This document shows positions 9,242-16,660 of a stretch of DNA of 62,919 bases, one piece after another. The stretch's first letter is position 1. Every line of letters starts with the position of its first letter. The position numbers were made by a program, and so were the translations under genes. The notes beneath the pieces were generated by a model. It saw nothing but the letters and a program-made list of their open reading frames with translations. It was not told the origin of the DNA and ran no database searches. The DNA is from Izemoplasma sp964435595 (GTDB taxonomy: Bacteria; Bacillota_I; Bacilli_A; Izemoplasmatales; Izemoplasmataceae), in NCBI GenBank assembly GCA_964435595.1, contig CAYSZV010000010.1:1-62919 (forward strand), written 5' to 3'.

Positions 9242-9270
9242 ATTATACCACTATATAGTGGTAGCTACAA
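9242..9270 (-). promoter_or_regulatory. Threonine-operon promoter
   Basis: On the minus strand TTGTAG (9265-9270), a 17-nt spacer, then TATAAT (9242-9247). The start site would lie about 20 nt before the thrC ATG, so there is no room for a T-box or peptide-leader attenuator. Confidence 0.6.
9246..9263. promoter_or_regulatory. 18-bp perfect palindrome in the thr promoter spacer (candidate operator)
   Basis: TACCACTATATAGTGGTA is a perfect inverted repeat occupying the space between the -35 and -10 elements and touching the -10. A dimeric regulator bound here would block or distort the promoter. The regulator is not identifiable from the window. Confidence 0.6.
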
Positions 9271-9281
9271 ATCACTACGGA

Positions 9282-9295
9282 TGTAAACGTTTTAG
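9282..9295. promoter_or_regulatory. cre-like site upstream of the thr promoter
   Basis: TGTAAACGTTTTAG matches the CcpA cre consensus TGWAARCGYTWNCW at 12 of 14 positions. It sits about 12 bp upstream of the -35. The call is weak because no ccpA gene is seen here. Confidence 0.3.
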
Positions 9296-9323
9296 GTTTT
9301 CTTTATAAGCGACAATAAGAAAC

Positions 9324-9353
9324 AAAAAACCGACCAAATCGGACGGCTTTTTT
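9324..9353 (-). terminator. Terminator after tpiA
   Basis: On the minus strand a GCCG-TCC / GG-CGGT stem with one mismatch, followed by TTTTTTG. It closes the pgk-tpiA operon just past the tpiA stop. Confidence 0.6.
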
Positions 9354-9358
9354 ATTTC

Positions 9359-10126
9359 TTATTTTTTAACTGCTGCGTTAACAAGCACTAAAAAGCTTTC
9401 GCTATCTAGTGATGCTCCACCAACCAATGCCCCATCGATATCTGGCATCGCTAATAATTCATCAACATTCGAAGGCTTCACACTACCACCATATTGGATA
9501 CGTACTGCTTGCGCTACTTTCTTGTTGTATAATTCAGCGACAACATCTCTGATTGCTTTGATTGTATCTTGAGCTTGTTGAGATGAAGCTGTTTTACCAG
9601 TTCCAATTGCCCAGATAGGTTCATATGCAATAACTAACTCTGTTACTTGTTCATCAGATAATCCTTTTAATGCAGCTACTACTTGAGCTTTGTTCCAAGC
9701 ATCTTGTGTTCCTGCTTCACGGATTTCTAGACTTTCTCCACAACATACTATTGGTGTTAAATTATAACGGAATGCTTGGTGAATTTTTTTATTTACACTG
9801 TCATCTGTTTCATTGTAATATGCTCTTCTTTCAGAGTGTCCTATAACAACATACTCTACTCCGATATTTTCTAGCAACGCTGCACTTACTTCACCAGTAT
9901 ATGCTCCATTGTCTAAATAGTGTACATTTTGTGCTCCTACTCTTAAGTTGTCTCCTTGACGTTTTACAAGGTCTCTTAGAATTGGTGCTTGTGCACAAAC
10001 AACACTTTCAACAAATTCACTTGATGGAACTTTCATGTTTACATTATAGATGAACTGTAATGCTTCATCTCTGTTCTTGTTCATTTTCCAATTTCCTGCG
10101 ATGATTGGTTTTCTCATTTTTGTCAT
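9359..10126 (-). CDS. tpiA: Triosephosphate isomerase
   Basis: 255 residues. The signature RKPIIAGNWKMNK, the catalytic His in VIGHSERR and catalytic Glu in AYEPIWAIGTGKTAS are all present, as is the phosphate-binding IQYGGSVKP. It interconverts dihydroxyacetone phosphate and glyceraldehyde 3-phosphate in glycolysis. It is last in pgk - XRE-cupin - HPr - tpiA, with its start about 2 nt after the HPr stop. ATG at 10117 (three codons in) is an equally good start; most family members begin MRKPII. Confidence 0.96.
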   Translation of the reverse strand: MTKMRKPIIAGNWKMNKNRDEALQFIYNVNMKVPSSEFVESVVCAQAPILRDLVKRQGDNLRVGAQNVHYLDNGAYTGEVSAALLENIGVEYVVIGHSERRAYYNETDDSVNKKIHQAFRYNLTPIVCCGESLEIREAGTQDAWNKAQVVAALKGLSDEQVTELVIAYEPIWAIGTGKTASSQQAQDTIKAIRDVVAELYNKKVAQAVRIQYGGSVKPSNVDELLAMPDIDGALVGGASLDSESFLVLVNAAVKK

Positions 10127-10127
10127 C

Positions 10128-10385
10128 CTATCCTAATAATTTTTCTATTTCTTCTAACACAGTTTCTGCGTCTGGTCCTACAACATGCACTTCGACATTA
10201 TCCCCATAAGGAATTGCAAGGCTCATCAGTCCTAAAATGCTTTTGGCATCTACGACTTGATCTTTATAAACTAGTCGTACAAGTGCATCATATCTTGATG
10301 ACATATGAACTAGTTTGGATGCAAGACTTGCATGTAGACCATTTGTGTTGTTCAACACAATTGTTTTCTCAACAATATTTTCCAT
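10128..10385 (-). CDS. ptsH: HPr-like phosphocarrier with altered active-site loop
   Basis: 85 residues, normal HPr length. The conserved GLHA is present, so the phosphorylatable histidine (His18 here, His15 in standard numbering) is kept, and the regulatory serine lies in KSILGLMSL (Ser46-type). The usual HARPAS loop reads HASLAS: the active-site arginine and proline are replaced by Ser and Leu. It could be a degraded phosphocarrier or a Crh-like regulatory HPr that works through Ser46 phosphorylation with CcpA-type regulators. No PTS enzyme I or EII gene is in the window. It sits between the XRE-cupin gene and tpiA. Confidence 0.85.
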   Translation of the reverse strand: MENIVEKTIVLNNTNGLHASLASKLVHMSSRYDALVRLVYKDQVVDAKSILGLMSLAIPYGDNVEVHVVGPDAETVLEEIEKLLG

Positions 10386-10399
10386 TTATTCATTGCTCC

Positions 10400-10951
10400 T
10401 TAAAACATTGGCGGAGTACTAACCCATAAAACTTTTGCAGTTTTACTGCTAGTATTCTCCAAATAATGATATTTATTTGCAAGATAATAGAAGGAATCTC
10501 CTTGATTACAACTATATCTTTTTTTACCTACTTTTAAAGTAATTGATCCTTCTAATACATATCCAAATTCTTCCCCACTATGCGGCTCATCTTCAAATGA
10601 TTTTCCACCAGGAAGGATTTCGATAATAATTGGTTCCATCTCATATTTTTGGGCATTGGGTACAATCCAATCAATTTGATGTTTGAGTTGCTCATCATTT
10701 TTGATATAAAAGTCATCTTTGGTAAATACATATGCTTCTTCTTCCACGTCGTCTGTAAAAAATTCACCGATTGATGTTCCTAATACTTCTAATATGTCAT
10801 TTAATGTTTTGATTGATGGTGAGGTTAAATTGTTTTCAATTTGTGATATAAATCCTTTGGTTAATTCGCATCGACTTGCAAGTTCTTCTTGTGTCAGTCC
10901 ATTTTCAAGTCTTTGTTCTTTAATCTTGTGCCCTATATCAGCAATTAACAT
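10400..10951 (-). CDS. XRE-cupin transcriptional regulator
   Basis: 183 residues. The N-terminal HTH (IKEQRLENGLTQEELASRCELTKGFISQIE, residues 9-38) is XRE-type. The C-terminal cupin (residues ~108-180, PGGKSFEDEPHSGEEFGYVLEG, then GDSFYYLANKYHYLEN) is a small-molecule-sensing double-stranded beta-helix, as in PuuR/SutR regulators. The ATG overlaps the pgk stop in a TAATG arrangement, so it is co-transcribed with glycolytic genes and may sense a glycolytic or amine metabolite (inference). Confidence 0.85.
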   Translation of the reverse strand: MLIADIGHKIKEQRLENGLTQEELASRCELTKGFISQIENNLTSPSIKTLNDILEVLGTSIGEFFTDDVEEEAYVFTKDDFYIKNDEQLKHQIDWIVPNAQKYEMEPIIIEILPGGKSFEDEPHSGEEFGYVLEGSITLKVGKKRYSCNQGDSFYYLANKYHYLENTSSKTAKVLWVSTPPMF

Positions 10952-12144
10952 TATAACTCGTCAACGCAAGCAACACCAGGTAATACTTTACCTTCTAAAT
11001 ACTCTAATGAAGCTCCTCCACCAGTTGAGATATGAGTAAAGTCATCTGCATATCCTAAGCTGATTGCTGCTGCAGCACTATCTCCACCACCGATAATTGT
11101 AGTTGCATCTTTTAAGTGAGCTAATGTTTCACAAACACCAATTGTACCACCAGCAAAGTTGCTGAATTCAAATACACCTACAGGTCCATTCCATACAACA
11201 GTTTTTGCATCTTTTAAAATATCTGCATACAGTTTGATTGTTTCAGGTCCTGCATCTAATCCCATTTCATCTGGATGTACATCATCAAATTTAGCGATTC
11301 TGATTTCTGAGTCATTCGAAAATTCTTTTGTTACTTTTAAGTCAACAGGTAAGATTAATTTACCTTGTGCTTTTTCAAGTAATTCTTTTGCTAAGTCTAA
11401 TTTATCATCTTCACAAATACTTGTTCCGATTTCATATCCCATTTGTTTGAAGAATGTATAAGACATTCCTCCACCAATTAGAATTTTATCTGCAATTTTC
11501 AATAAGTTTTCAATTACACCAATTTTATCTCCAACTTTTGCTCCACCTAAGATTGCATAAAACGGTCTTTCAGGTGCTTCAACAACACCACCGATAAACT
11601 TGATTTCTTTTTCTAATAAGTATCCCGCTGCTACTTCATCAATATTTGCAGCAATACCAACGTTTGATGCATGGCTTCTATGTGCAGTACCAAATGCATC
11701 GTTTACAAATACGTCCCCAAGACTTGCCCAGTATTTACCAAGTTCAGGATCGTTTTTGCTTTCTTTTTTACCATCAATGTCTTCAAAACGAGTGTTTTCG
11801 AACATTAAAATATCACCTTCATTAAGCGCTGCGATTGCTGCTTCTAATTCAGGTCCTCTAGTAAATGGAACGAATGTAACTTCTTGACCTAAGTGTTCTG
11901 CTAATTTTGCAGCAACAGGAGCCAAACTCTTTCCAGCTTTGTCTTCTTCAGTTTTTACACGTCCTAAATGTGAAAATAAAATAAGTTTTCCTTTTCTATT
12001 CACAACATCTTGAATCGTAGGTAATGCTTGAACGATTCTGTTATCATCAGTGATAACACCATCTTTCATTGGTACGTTGAAGTCTACTCTAATTAAAACT
12101 TTCTTCCCTTCAACGTTCAAATCTCTAACAATCTTTTTAGCCAT
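10951..12144 (-). CDS. pgk: Phosphoglycerate kinase
   Basis: 397 residues, full length. The N-terminal substrate site KKVLIRVDFNVPMKDG, the ENTRFED segment and the C-terminal nucleotide site VVWNGPVGVFEFSNF with GGGDSAAA are all intact. It makes ATP and 3-phosphoglycerate from 1,3-bisphosphoglycerate. It is first gene of pgk - XRE-cupin - HPr - tpiA. GAPDH is not adjacent, unlike the common gapA-pgk-tpiA order. A cre-like inverted repeat lies ~75 nt upstream. Confidence 0.96.
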   Translation of the reverse strand: MAKKIVRDLNVEGKKVLIRVDFNVPMKDGVITDDNRIVQALPTIQDVVNRKGKLILFSHLGRVKTEEDKAGKSLAPVAAKLAEHLGQEVTFVPFTRGPELEAAIAALNEGDILMFENTRFEDIDGKKESKNDPELGKYWASLGDVFVNDAFGTAHRSHASNVGIAANIDEVAAGYLLEKEIKFIGGVVEAPERPFYAILGGAKVGDKIGVIENLLKIADKILIGGGMSYTFFKQMGYEIGTSICEDDKLDLAKELLEKAQGKLILPVDLKVTKEFSNDSEIRIAKFDDVHPDEMGLDAGPETIKLYADILKDAKTVVWNGPVGVFEFSNFAGGTIGVCETLAHLKDATTIIGGGDSAAAAISLGYADDFTHISTGGGASLEYLEGKVLPGVACVDEL

Positions 12145-12218
12145 TTATAATTCCTCCAAATTTTTTTCTTCAAACTCATTATACAAGATAGCCATATAAA
12201 AATCTATTAATATAAGGT

Positions 12219-12235
12219 AAGTGTAAACACTTTCT
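12219..12235. promoter_or_regulatory. Inverted repeat / cre-like site upstream of pgk
   Basis: AAGTGTAAACACTT (12219-12232) is a perfect 6-2-6 inverted repeat. Read from 12222, TGTAAACACTTTCT matches the cre consensus at 13 of 14 positions. It lies between the comK-like stop and the pgk promoter region (TATAAT-like -10 near 12180), a plausible carbon-control site for the glycolytic operon. Confidence 0.45.
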
Positions 12236-12237
12236 TT

Positions 12238-12672
12238 TTATAAAAGAAGTTTTAAAATCTCTTTGGAAAGCATATATTGCCTATTTAACTTATTAAATGA
12301 AACATTTAATAGTAATTCATCTAAGTCATCAAATACAATCTTCACTTGGCCATGTGCAACAGAAACAATCTTAAGGACCCTTATAGTGTTAATGAATACA
12401 ACATCAAATTCTCGAATATTTTTACTAGAAAAAAAGACTATTTCATTCGAAACATAAAAGGGAACAAGACCTTTTGTATGTAATAAAAATTTTGATGACT
12501 GGATTCTCCCATCATACGTAGATCCGTTCATAAGACATAATCGATTTAAAAAATATTTTAAACTGGAATTCTCTATTTCAGATAGATAATCTTTTACTTG
12601 TATTCCTTGTGTTGCTCGCTTCACATATTTCAATTTGACCACCATGAATATATTAGCAAATAAAATATTCAA
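12238..12672 (-). CDS. comK: ComK-family competence regulator
   Basis: Up to 144 residues; recognisable ComK signature by eye: an N-terminal C-x-x-x-GS-x-Y-x-GR motif (CLMNGSTYDGRIQSS), then VPFYVSNEIVFFSS (ComK PIxV...IFLFPT), a VVFINTIRV block (ComK WI..VHV) and a final NKLNRQYMLSKEIL block (ComK NFENQVYRTAWLR). ComK activates DNA-uptake genes by binding AT boxes. The protein is shorter than the ~190-aa Bacillus protein, lacking N- and C-terminal extensions. The start is uncertain: TTG 12672, ATG 12645 or a later TTG after GGTGG; no strong ribosome site is seen. No competence genes are in the window. Confidence 0.65.
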   Translation of the reverse strand: MNILFANIFMVVKLKYVKRATQGIQVKDYLSEIENSSLKYFLNRLCLMNGSTYDGRIQSSKFLLHTKGLVPFYVSNEIVFFSSKNIREFDVVFINTIRVLKIVSVAHGQVKIVFDDLDELLLNVSFNKLNRQYMLSKEILKLLL

Positions 12673-12713
12673 TTTAAAGATAAAGATATTGAAATATTAT
12701 GATATAATCTTTG

Positions 12714-12739
12714 CACAAAAAAAGCATCTTATGATGCTT
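12714..12739 (-). terminator. Terminator after the YwaF-like gene
   Basis: AAGCATC / GATGCTT stem (12722-12728, 12733-12739) followed on the minus strand by TTTTTTTG. It overlaps the stop codon. Confidence 0.7.
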
Positions 12740-13202
12740 ATTCAGCTTTTTTGAATAGTTTTGCTATTAAATATAACAAATACGTCACTAATGGAAACAA
12801 CAACATCAAGCATAATATATATACATAATTAACCTTAAAACTACCGTATGTGTACTCTTTACCAAGATACCAACCCCACTCTAATGGAGTACCATATTCT
12901 GGATGTTCTGTATAAAAATAATTGGAATATAACCCATTGATATGAACCATTGCATTGTTTATAAACACACTAATAACGATCATGAATTCAACTAAGAATA
13001 TCGTTTTAATAATTGTCTTTTTGTTAATGAAAATAAAATCATTAAAGAATGCCCATGCGGTAATGACCACTATGGTCTTATGACCAATTATGTAAGCAAA
13101 GCCTCTTGTGTTTGCAATACTAGGATACGCTGCGAAACCATCAGCAAATACAATCGATACAAATGCTGCCAACAAGTTTAAACAAAATGCCCAAAACTCC
13201 AC
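12738..13202 (-). CDS. YwaF/TMEM164-like membrane protein, N-terminally short
   Basis: 154 residues with four or five membrane helices. A helix with conserved FADG...YPSIANTRGFAYIIGHK followed by MVHINGLYSNYFYTEHPEYGTPL resembles the C-terminal two thirds of the YwaF family (~230 aa), including the NY-(M/L)Y-x-x-x-P region. The only in-frame start is GTG at 13202 without a clear ribosome site, and about 80 N-terminal residues of the family are missing. An ATG in another frame (minus-strand ATGACATTT...) reads only about 12 codons. It may be a remnant or a frameshifted gene; the function is unknown. Confidence 0.45.
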   Translation of the reverse strand: MEFWAFCLNLLAAFVSIVFADGFAAYPSIANTRGFAYIIGHKTIVVITAWAFFNDFIFINKKTIIKTIFLVEFMIVISVFINNAMVHINGLYSNYFYTEHPEYGTPLEWGWYLGKEYTYGSFKVNYVYILCLMLLFPLVTYLLYLIAKLFKKAE

Positions 13203-13243
13203 ATTGTAAATGTCATATTACTACTACTTTCTTCTTGTATTAT

Positions 13244-13270
13244 ACAAAAAAAGGATGAATTTTCATCCTT
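13244..13270 (-). terminator. Terminator after the HTH antitoxin-like gene
   Basis: AAGGATGA / TCATCCTT stem (13251-13258, 13263-13270), followed on the minus strand by TTTTTTTG. It overlaps the stop of the HTH gene. Confidence 0.7.
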
Positions 13271-13898
13271 AATCTATCAAATCTTCCATTTTACAATGCA
13301 AGGTCTTTGCTAAGTTATATAAAGTAATCGCATGTGCATGATTGATATCATTTTGCTTTTGCTCTAACATTTGAATTGTTCTCACATTCACACCTGATTT
13401 TTCTGATAATTCTCTTTGACTCAATTTACTCTTCTTTCTCAGCATCTGTAGTCCACTAATCTTGGCAAAATACTTTCTATATACATCTTCAACAAAGCTA
13501 CGCTCATCCATTTCATGGTAGGGATGATATTGATTCAAAATATCCTTCATTGATATTCTTTTAATAATTGAATCAAAAGACTTTGATAAGTTACACTGTA
13601 AATAGGCAAGAATCCAACCTGCCCAATACTCATTTGAATTAGATGTAATATCTAAGTACTTACACATAATCTTTTCATCACTAGTTTCGTTCATCACATC
13701 ACAATATAATTCACTCCCAGTTTTCCCATAAATAATACTAGTAACATCATTTTCAATTAATCGAGCATACTTAGATAATAACAATCTATTCATAGCTTCA
13801 TCAATCGAGAGATAGTAACCATTCACTGCAACATGAAAGTATTCACCAAGAAGTATTTGTTTGTCATATAATTTTGATTCTTGGTATGCTTCTATCAT
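13269..13898 (-). CDS. HTH protein paired with DUF3990 (antitoxin candidate)
   Basis: 209 residues. The C-terminal 60 residues form an XRE HTH (SKLSQRELSEKSGVNVRTIQ) followed by QNDINHAHAITLYNLAKTLH. The N-terminal 150 residues contain a helical region with YLSIDEAMNRLLLSKYA and NEYWAGWILAYLQ, seen in proteins encoded next to DUF3990 genes. The start overlaps the DUF3990 ORF by 35 nt, so the pair is one transcript with the putative toxin first. Expected role: neutralise the partner and repress the promoter (inference from the arrangement). Function not demonstrated. Confidence 0.6.
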   Translation of the reverse strand: MIEAYQESKLYDKQILLGEYFHVAVNGYYLSIDEAMNRLLLSKYARLIENDVTSIIYGKTGSELYCDVMNETSDEKIMCKYLDITSNSNEYWAGWILAYLQCNLSKSFDSIIKRISMKDILNQYHPYHEMDERSFVEDVYRKYFAKISGLQMLRKKSKLSQRELSEKSGVNVRTIQMLEQKQNDINHAHAITLYNLAKTLHCKMEDLID

Positions 13899-14541
13899 CT
13901 AAGTCACCTCCTTTAATATCGCGAATAAATATGTCAGAGTTTTCATTTTCCATTCTAAGAAGTTCATATTCACCTTTTGCACTTTCAACATTCATAATAT
14001 TCATTATATAATGTTCATCTTCATCAACAGTTTTACTACTAATAAAGCGAAGACCATTAAAAGCTCTCTCGCTTTGAACAAAAACTTGTAGCCCTTGATC
14101 TCCTAAATACATGGCATTTTGTAACGTTTTAAGTCCTGTAGAACCACTTAGAAAATCTCTAACAAATTTAAAATATGCATCATCTGCCCGATATCCAATA
14201 ATCAAGTCAAATCGTTTATAATCAAGCAGAAAGTGACTCTTAATATATTCTGCATTCCTTCTCTGAACGACATCAGTAAAATTACGATTATCACACAATA
14301 AAGCAAGCCAATTTAGGATATGAAACTCTTCATTCAAATCTAGCACATCCAAATTTTTCAGATTTATCGCATATTCACTTACAATACCATCTTCATTGAA
14401 TTTACAAGCCCATTGTGCTGCTTGATGATAATACTTTGTACAATAAAACCCTTGTCCATAATCATTATAAATTTTTCCTTTATTTCTAATCGGATTACGA
14501 ATTTCTCTGAAACTGCCGTGATATATTCTCAGTTCATCCAT
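13864..14541 (-). CDS. DUF3990 protein, predicted ADP-ribosyltransferase-like toxin
   Basis: 225 residues from ATG 14541, preceded by GAGGTGAT. The DUF3990 signature is clear: LRIYHGS at the start, then YNDYGQGFYCTKYYHQAAQWA (residues ~25-48), YAINLKNLDVLDL, NWLALLCDNR, DLIIGYRADDAYF and a final QVFVQSERAF. H-x-x near the start, the Tyr-rich GQGFY block and late Q-V-F/E residues resemble a mono-ADP-ribosyltransferase fold. It is encoded just upstream of and overlapping an HTH gene, as a toxin-antitoxin or abortive-defence pair. Target and activity are unknown. Confidence 0.65.
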   Translation of the reverse strand: MDELRIYHGSFREIRNPIRNKGKIYNDYGQGFYCTKYYHQAAQWACKFNEDGIVSEYAINLKNLDVLDLNEEFHILNWLALLCDNRNFTDVVQRRNAEYIKSHFLLDYKRFDLIIGYRADDAYFKFVRDFLSGSTGLKTLQNAMYLGDQGLQVFVQSERAFNGLRFISSKTVDEDEHYIMNIMNVESAKGEYELLRMENENSDIFIRDIKGGDLDDRSIPRIKII

Positions 14542-14685
14542 ACGTATCACCTCAATGTTATTATAACTTTAATTATATATACTTGTCAATTTATTATATC
14601 ATCACAATGATACTTATAAACTTATTTTTACTACTTTAAGTAGTTTGAAGTGTGAGTTTCATGGGTTGCAATCATTAAATCGAAA

Positions 14686-14714
14686 CAAAAAAAAGGATGA
14701 AAATCCATCCTTTT
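14686..14714 (-). terminator. Terminator after msmK
   Basis: AAAAGGATG / CATCCTTTT stem (14691-14699, 14706-14714); on the minus strand it is followed by TTTTTTTTG. It separates msmK from the DUF3990 gene. Confidence 0.75.
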
Positions 14715-14727
14715 ATAAGTTGTTTTT

Positions 14728-15800
14728 TTATTGATCAGCTTTTACTAAATCCAAACGTTTTTCACTTTCAGGATCGAAGAAGTGAACAGTCGATAAGTCA
14801 AATGCCAAATCAATTTCATCACCGATATTAATATCAGTACGAGCAGTTACTTTTGCTGTGATTGCAGTTTCACCAATTGTTGCATATACATTTGTTTCAG
14901 CACCTAATAACTCAGCTACATCTACATTCATATGTACAAGACCATCAGCATATTTTTCTTTCGCAGCTTTTGTATCATGAATATGTTCTGGACGAATTCC
15001 TAAAACTANNNNNNNNNNNNNNNNNNNNNNNNNNNNNNNNNNNNNNNNNNNNNNNNNNNNNNNNNNNNNNNNNNNNNNNNNNNNNNNNNNNNNNNNNNNN
15101 NNNNNNNNNNNNNNNNNNNNNNNNNNNNNNNNNNNNNNNNNNNNNNNNNNNNNNNNNNNNNNNNNNNNNNNNCTTTCATTACAACGATTCTTGAAGCCAT
15201 AGTCATCGCTTCAATTTGGTCATGCGTTACATAAATTGTAGTTGTTTCAATTCTTTCATGTAATTTAATTAACTCAGCACGCATTTGTACACGTAATTTA
15301 GCATCTAAGTTTGATAATGGCTCATCCATTAAGAATACTTTTGCATCACGTACAATTGCACGTCCTAAAGCAACACGTTGACGTTGCCCCCCTGATAATG
15401 CTTTTGGTCTACGATCTAGATAAGGTGATAATCCCAAAATCGTTGCTGCATTTTGAACTCTCTTATCAATTTCGTCTTTTGGCATTTTTCTTAATTTAAG
15501 ACCGAATGCCATGTTATCATAAACAGTCATATGTGGATATAACGCATAAGATTGGAATACCATTGCGATATTTCTATCTTTAGGTGCAACATCATTCACT
15601 AATACGTCATCAATGTATAATTCTCCTGCTGTAATTTCTTCTAATCCAGCTACCATTCTTAATGTAGTTGATTTCCCACACCCTGAAGGTCCTACAAATA
15701 CGATGAATTCTTTATCTGTTACATCTAAATCGAATCCAAATACTGCTTGTACACCGTTATCGTATACTTTGTCTAATTTTCTAAAATTTAAAGTTGCCAT
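14728..15800 (-). CDS. msmK: Sugar ABC transporter ATPase (MsmK/UgpC/MalK type), interrupted by an N gap
   Basis: Left of the gap (15173-15800, 209 aa) are Walker A GPSGCGKSTTLRMVAG, the signature LSGGQRQRVALGRAIV, Walker B VFLMDEPLSNLDAKLR and the switch His in IYVTHDQIEAMTMA. Right of it (14728-15008, ~93 aa) is the C-terminal regulatory OB domain with LGIRPEHIHD. Ns at 15009-15172 (164 nt) hide ~55 residues, and the total length is not a multiple of three, so the gap size is approximate. MsmK-type ATPases energise several CUT1 sugar importers. The two permease pairs of the beta-glucan locus have no local ATPase, so this is the likely partner (inference). Confidence 0.92.
15009..15172. other. 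Assembly gap inside msmK
   Basis: 164 Ns. Flanking coding frames do not match across it, so its true length differs by one or two bases or more. Confidence 0.95.
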
Positions 15801-15837
15801 AATAATCTCCTTTGCAATCTTATTTCATTCTATTATC

Positions 15838-15866
15838 ATTATATATAAAACAAGGTTTATTGCCAA
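15838..15866 (-). promoter_or_regulatory. msmK promoter
   Basis: On the minus strand TTGGCA (15861-15866), a 17-nt spacer, then TATAAT (15838-15843). The start lies about 30 nt before the ATG. Confidence 0.65.
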
Positions 15867-15881
15867 TGTGCACAGTGCACA
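15867..15881. promoter_or_regulatory. 15-bp palindrome abutting the msmK -35
   Basis: TGTGCAC-A-GTGCACA is a perfect inverted repeat directly adjacent to the -35 element, and is more GC-rich than its surroundings. Candidate site for an activator or repressor, possibly the PucR-type regulator encoded just upstream (inference). Confidence 0.55.
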
Positions 15882-15887
15882 AAATAA

Positions 15888-15895
15888 CGTTTTCG
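15888..15895. promoter_or_regulatory. CGAAAACG box upstream of msmK
   Basis: Plus-strand CGTTTTCG. The same core occurs upstream of beta-glucan and nifJ promoters. Here it lies 21 bp upstream of the best -35. Confidence 0.4.
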
Positions 15896-15926
15896 ATAAA
15901 AATAGAGCCAAATGGCTCTATTTGTT

Positions 15927-16493
15927 TCAATATTTATACAACATATAAATCGCATTTGCACCTCTAAATGTTTTCACATTGATATGCGTTGCTTCAATGA
16001 AGTTGTCGATACGGTAATTTAAGGTATTTCGGTGCATATAGAGTTTTTTCGCACTTAAGCTACTATTCATATTGTTTTCGATAAACTCTCTTACAGTATG
16101 GATTACTTCACTGTTTGTTACATCTAGTATGAACTCCCTAATTGCTTGTTTTAATAGCACGTTTTGTTTCAAAACGGAATAGGTAATAATATCATCAAAG
16201 AAAAAGACACCAAATGGTAACGATGGGATAAATTCTTTGATTTCATCTCGTAAGATAAATTCTGTTTCCATATATGGCTCTACAAAAATAATTACTTCTC
16301 CTCCAAAGTCTTCTTGAATCAACTCTTGAAAGGCTGATAAGTCAACTGGCTCTGGATTGTAGTAATCCGTGTCTAATACTGTTATCAAATTACCTTCAAC
16401 ATTTTCCACAGAAATTTGATCACCAAAACTATTGAATAATTCAATCAGTTCGCTGGATAGATTTTCTTGATATATGTATACTCTTCTTTTCAT
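15927..16493 (-). CDS. PucR/CdaR-type regulator
   Basis: 188 residues. The C-terminal ~55 residues (VREFIENNMNSSLSAKKLYM...RNTLNYRIDNFIEATH) are the HTH_30 domain of PucR/CdaR regulators, which are usually activators. The N-terminal 120 residues show no named sensor domain: alternating hydrophobic strands with acidic loops (e.g. YYNPEPVDLSAFQELIQED). It is much shorter than typical PucR proteins (350-500 aa). It is encoded immediately upstream of and in the same direction as msmK, so it may control msmK through the palindrome at 15867-15881 (inference). Confidence 0.7.
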   Translation of the reverse strand: MKRRVYIYQENLSSELIELFNSFGDQISVENVEGNLITVLDTDYYNPEPVDLSAFQELIQEDFGGEVIIFVEPYMETEFILRDEIKEFIPSLPFGVFFFDDIITYSVLKQNVLLKQAIREFILDVTNSEVIHTVREFIENNMNSSLSAKKLYMHRNTLNYRIDNFIEATHINVKTFRGANAIYMLYKY

Positions 16494-16572
16494 AATTTCA
16501 CCTACGAGTATTATACCAAAAAAATGATTTAGATTCTACTCTAAATCCTATGTGTTTTTAATCTATTTAATA

Positions 16573-16601
16573 TTGTCAATAATTTGTGTCTATGATAAAA
16601 T
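16573..16601 (+). promoter_or_regulatory. Promoter of the 16683 membrane-protein gene
   Basis: TTGTCA (16573-16578), a 17-nt spacer, TAAAAT (16596-16601). This gives a leader of roughly 75 nt. Confidence 0.6.
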
Positions 16602-16628
16602 AATGTTAACAAATAAAGGGATGCAACG

Positions 16629-16660
16629 AATAGTCCTATATTTCAGACTATTTTATTTTT
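16629..16660 (+). terminator. Hairpin with T-rich tail in a 5' leader
   Basis: AATAGTC / GACTATT stem with a 10-nt loop, followed by TTATTTTT, between promoter and RBS of the next gene. The loop segment TCCTAT (16634-16639) can also pair with ATAGGA (16668-16673), which overlaps the ribosome site, so an alternative structure is possible. Confidence 0.4.

Noticed and set aside
9215..9358. T-box or peptide attenuator before thrC
   Set aside because: The predicted start of transcription is only about 20 nt from thrC, so there is no space for such a leader.
14862..15194. Plus-strand frame through the msmK gap
   Set aside because: It depends on N bases and lies opposite the real ATPase.
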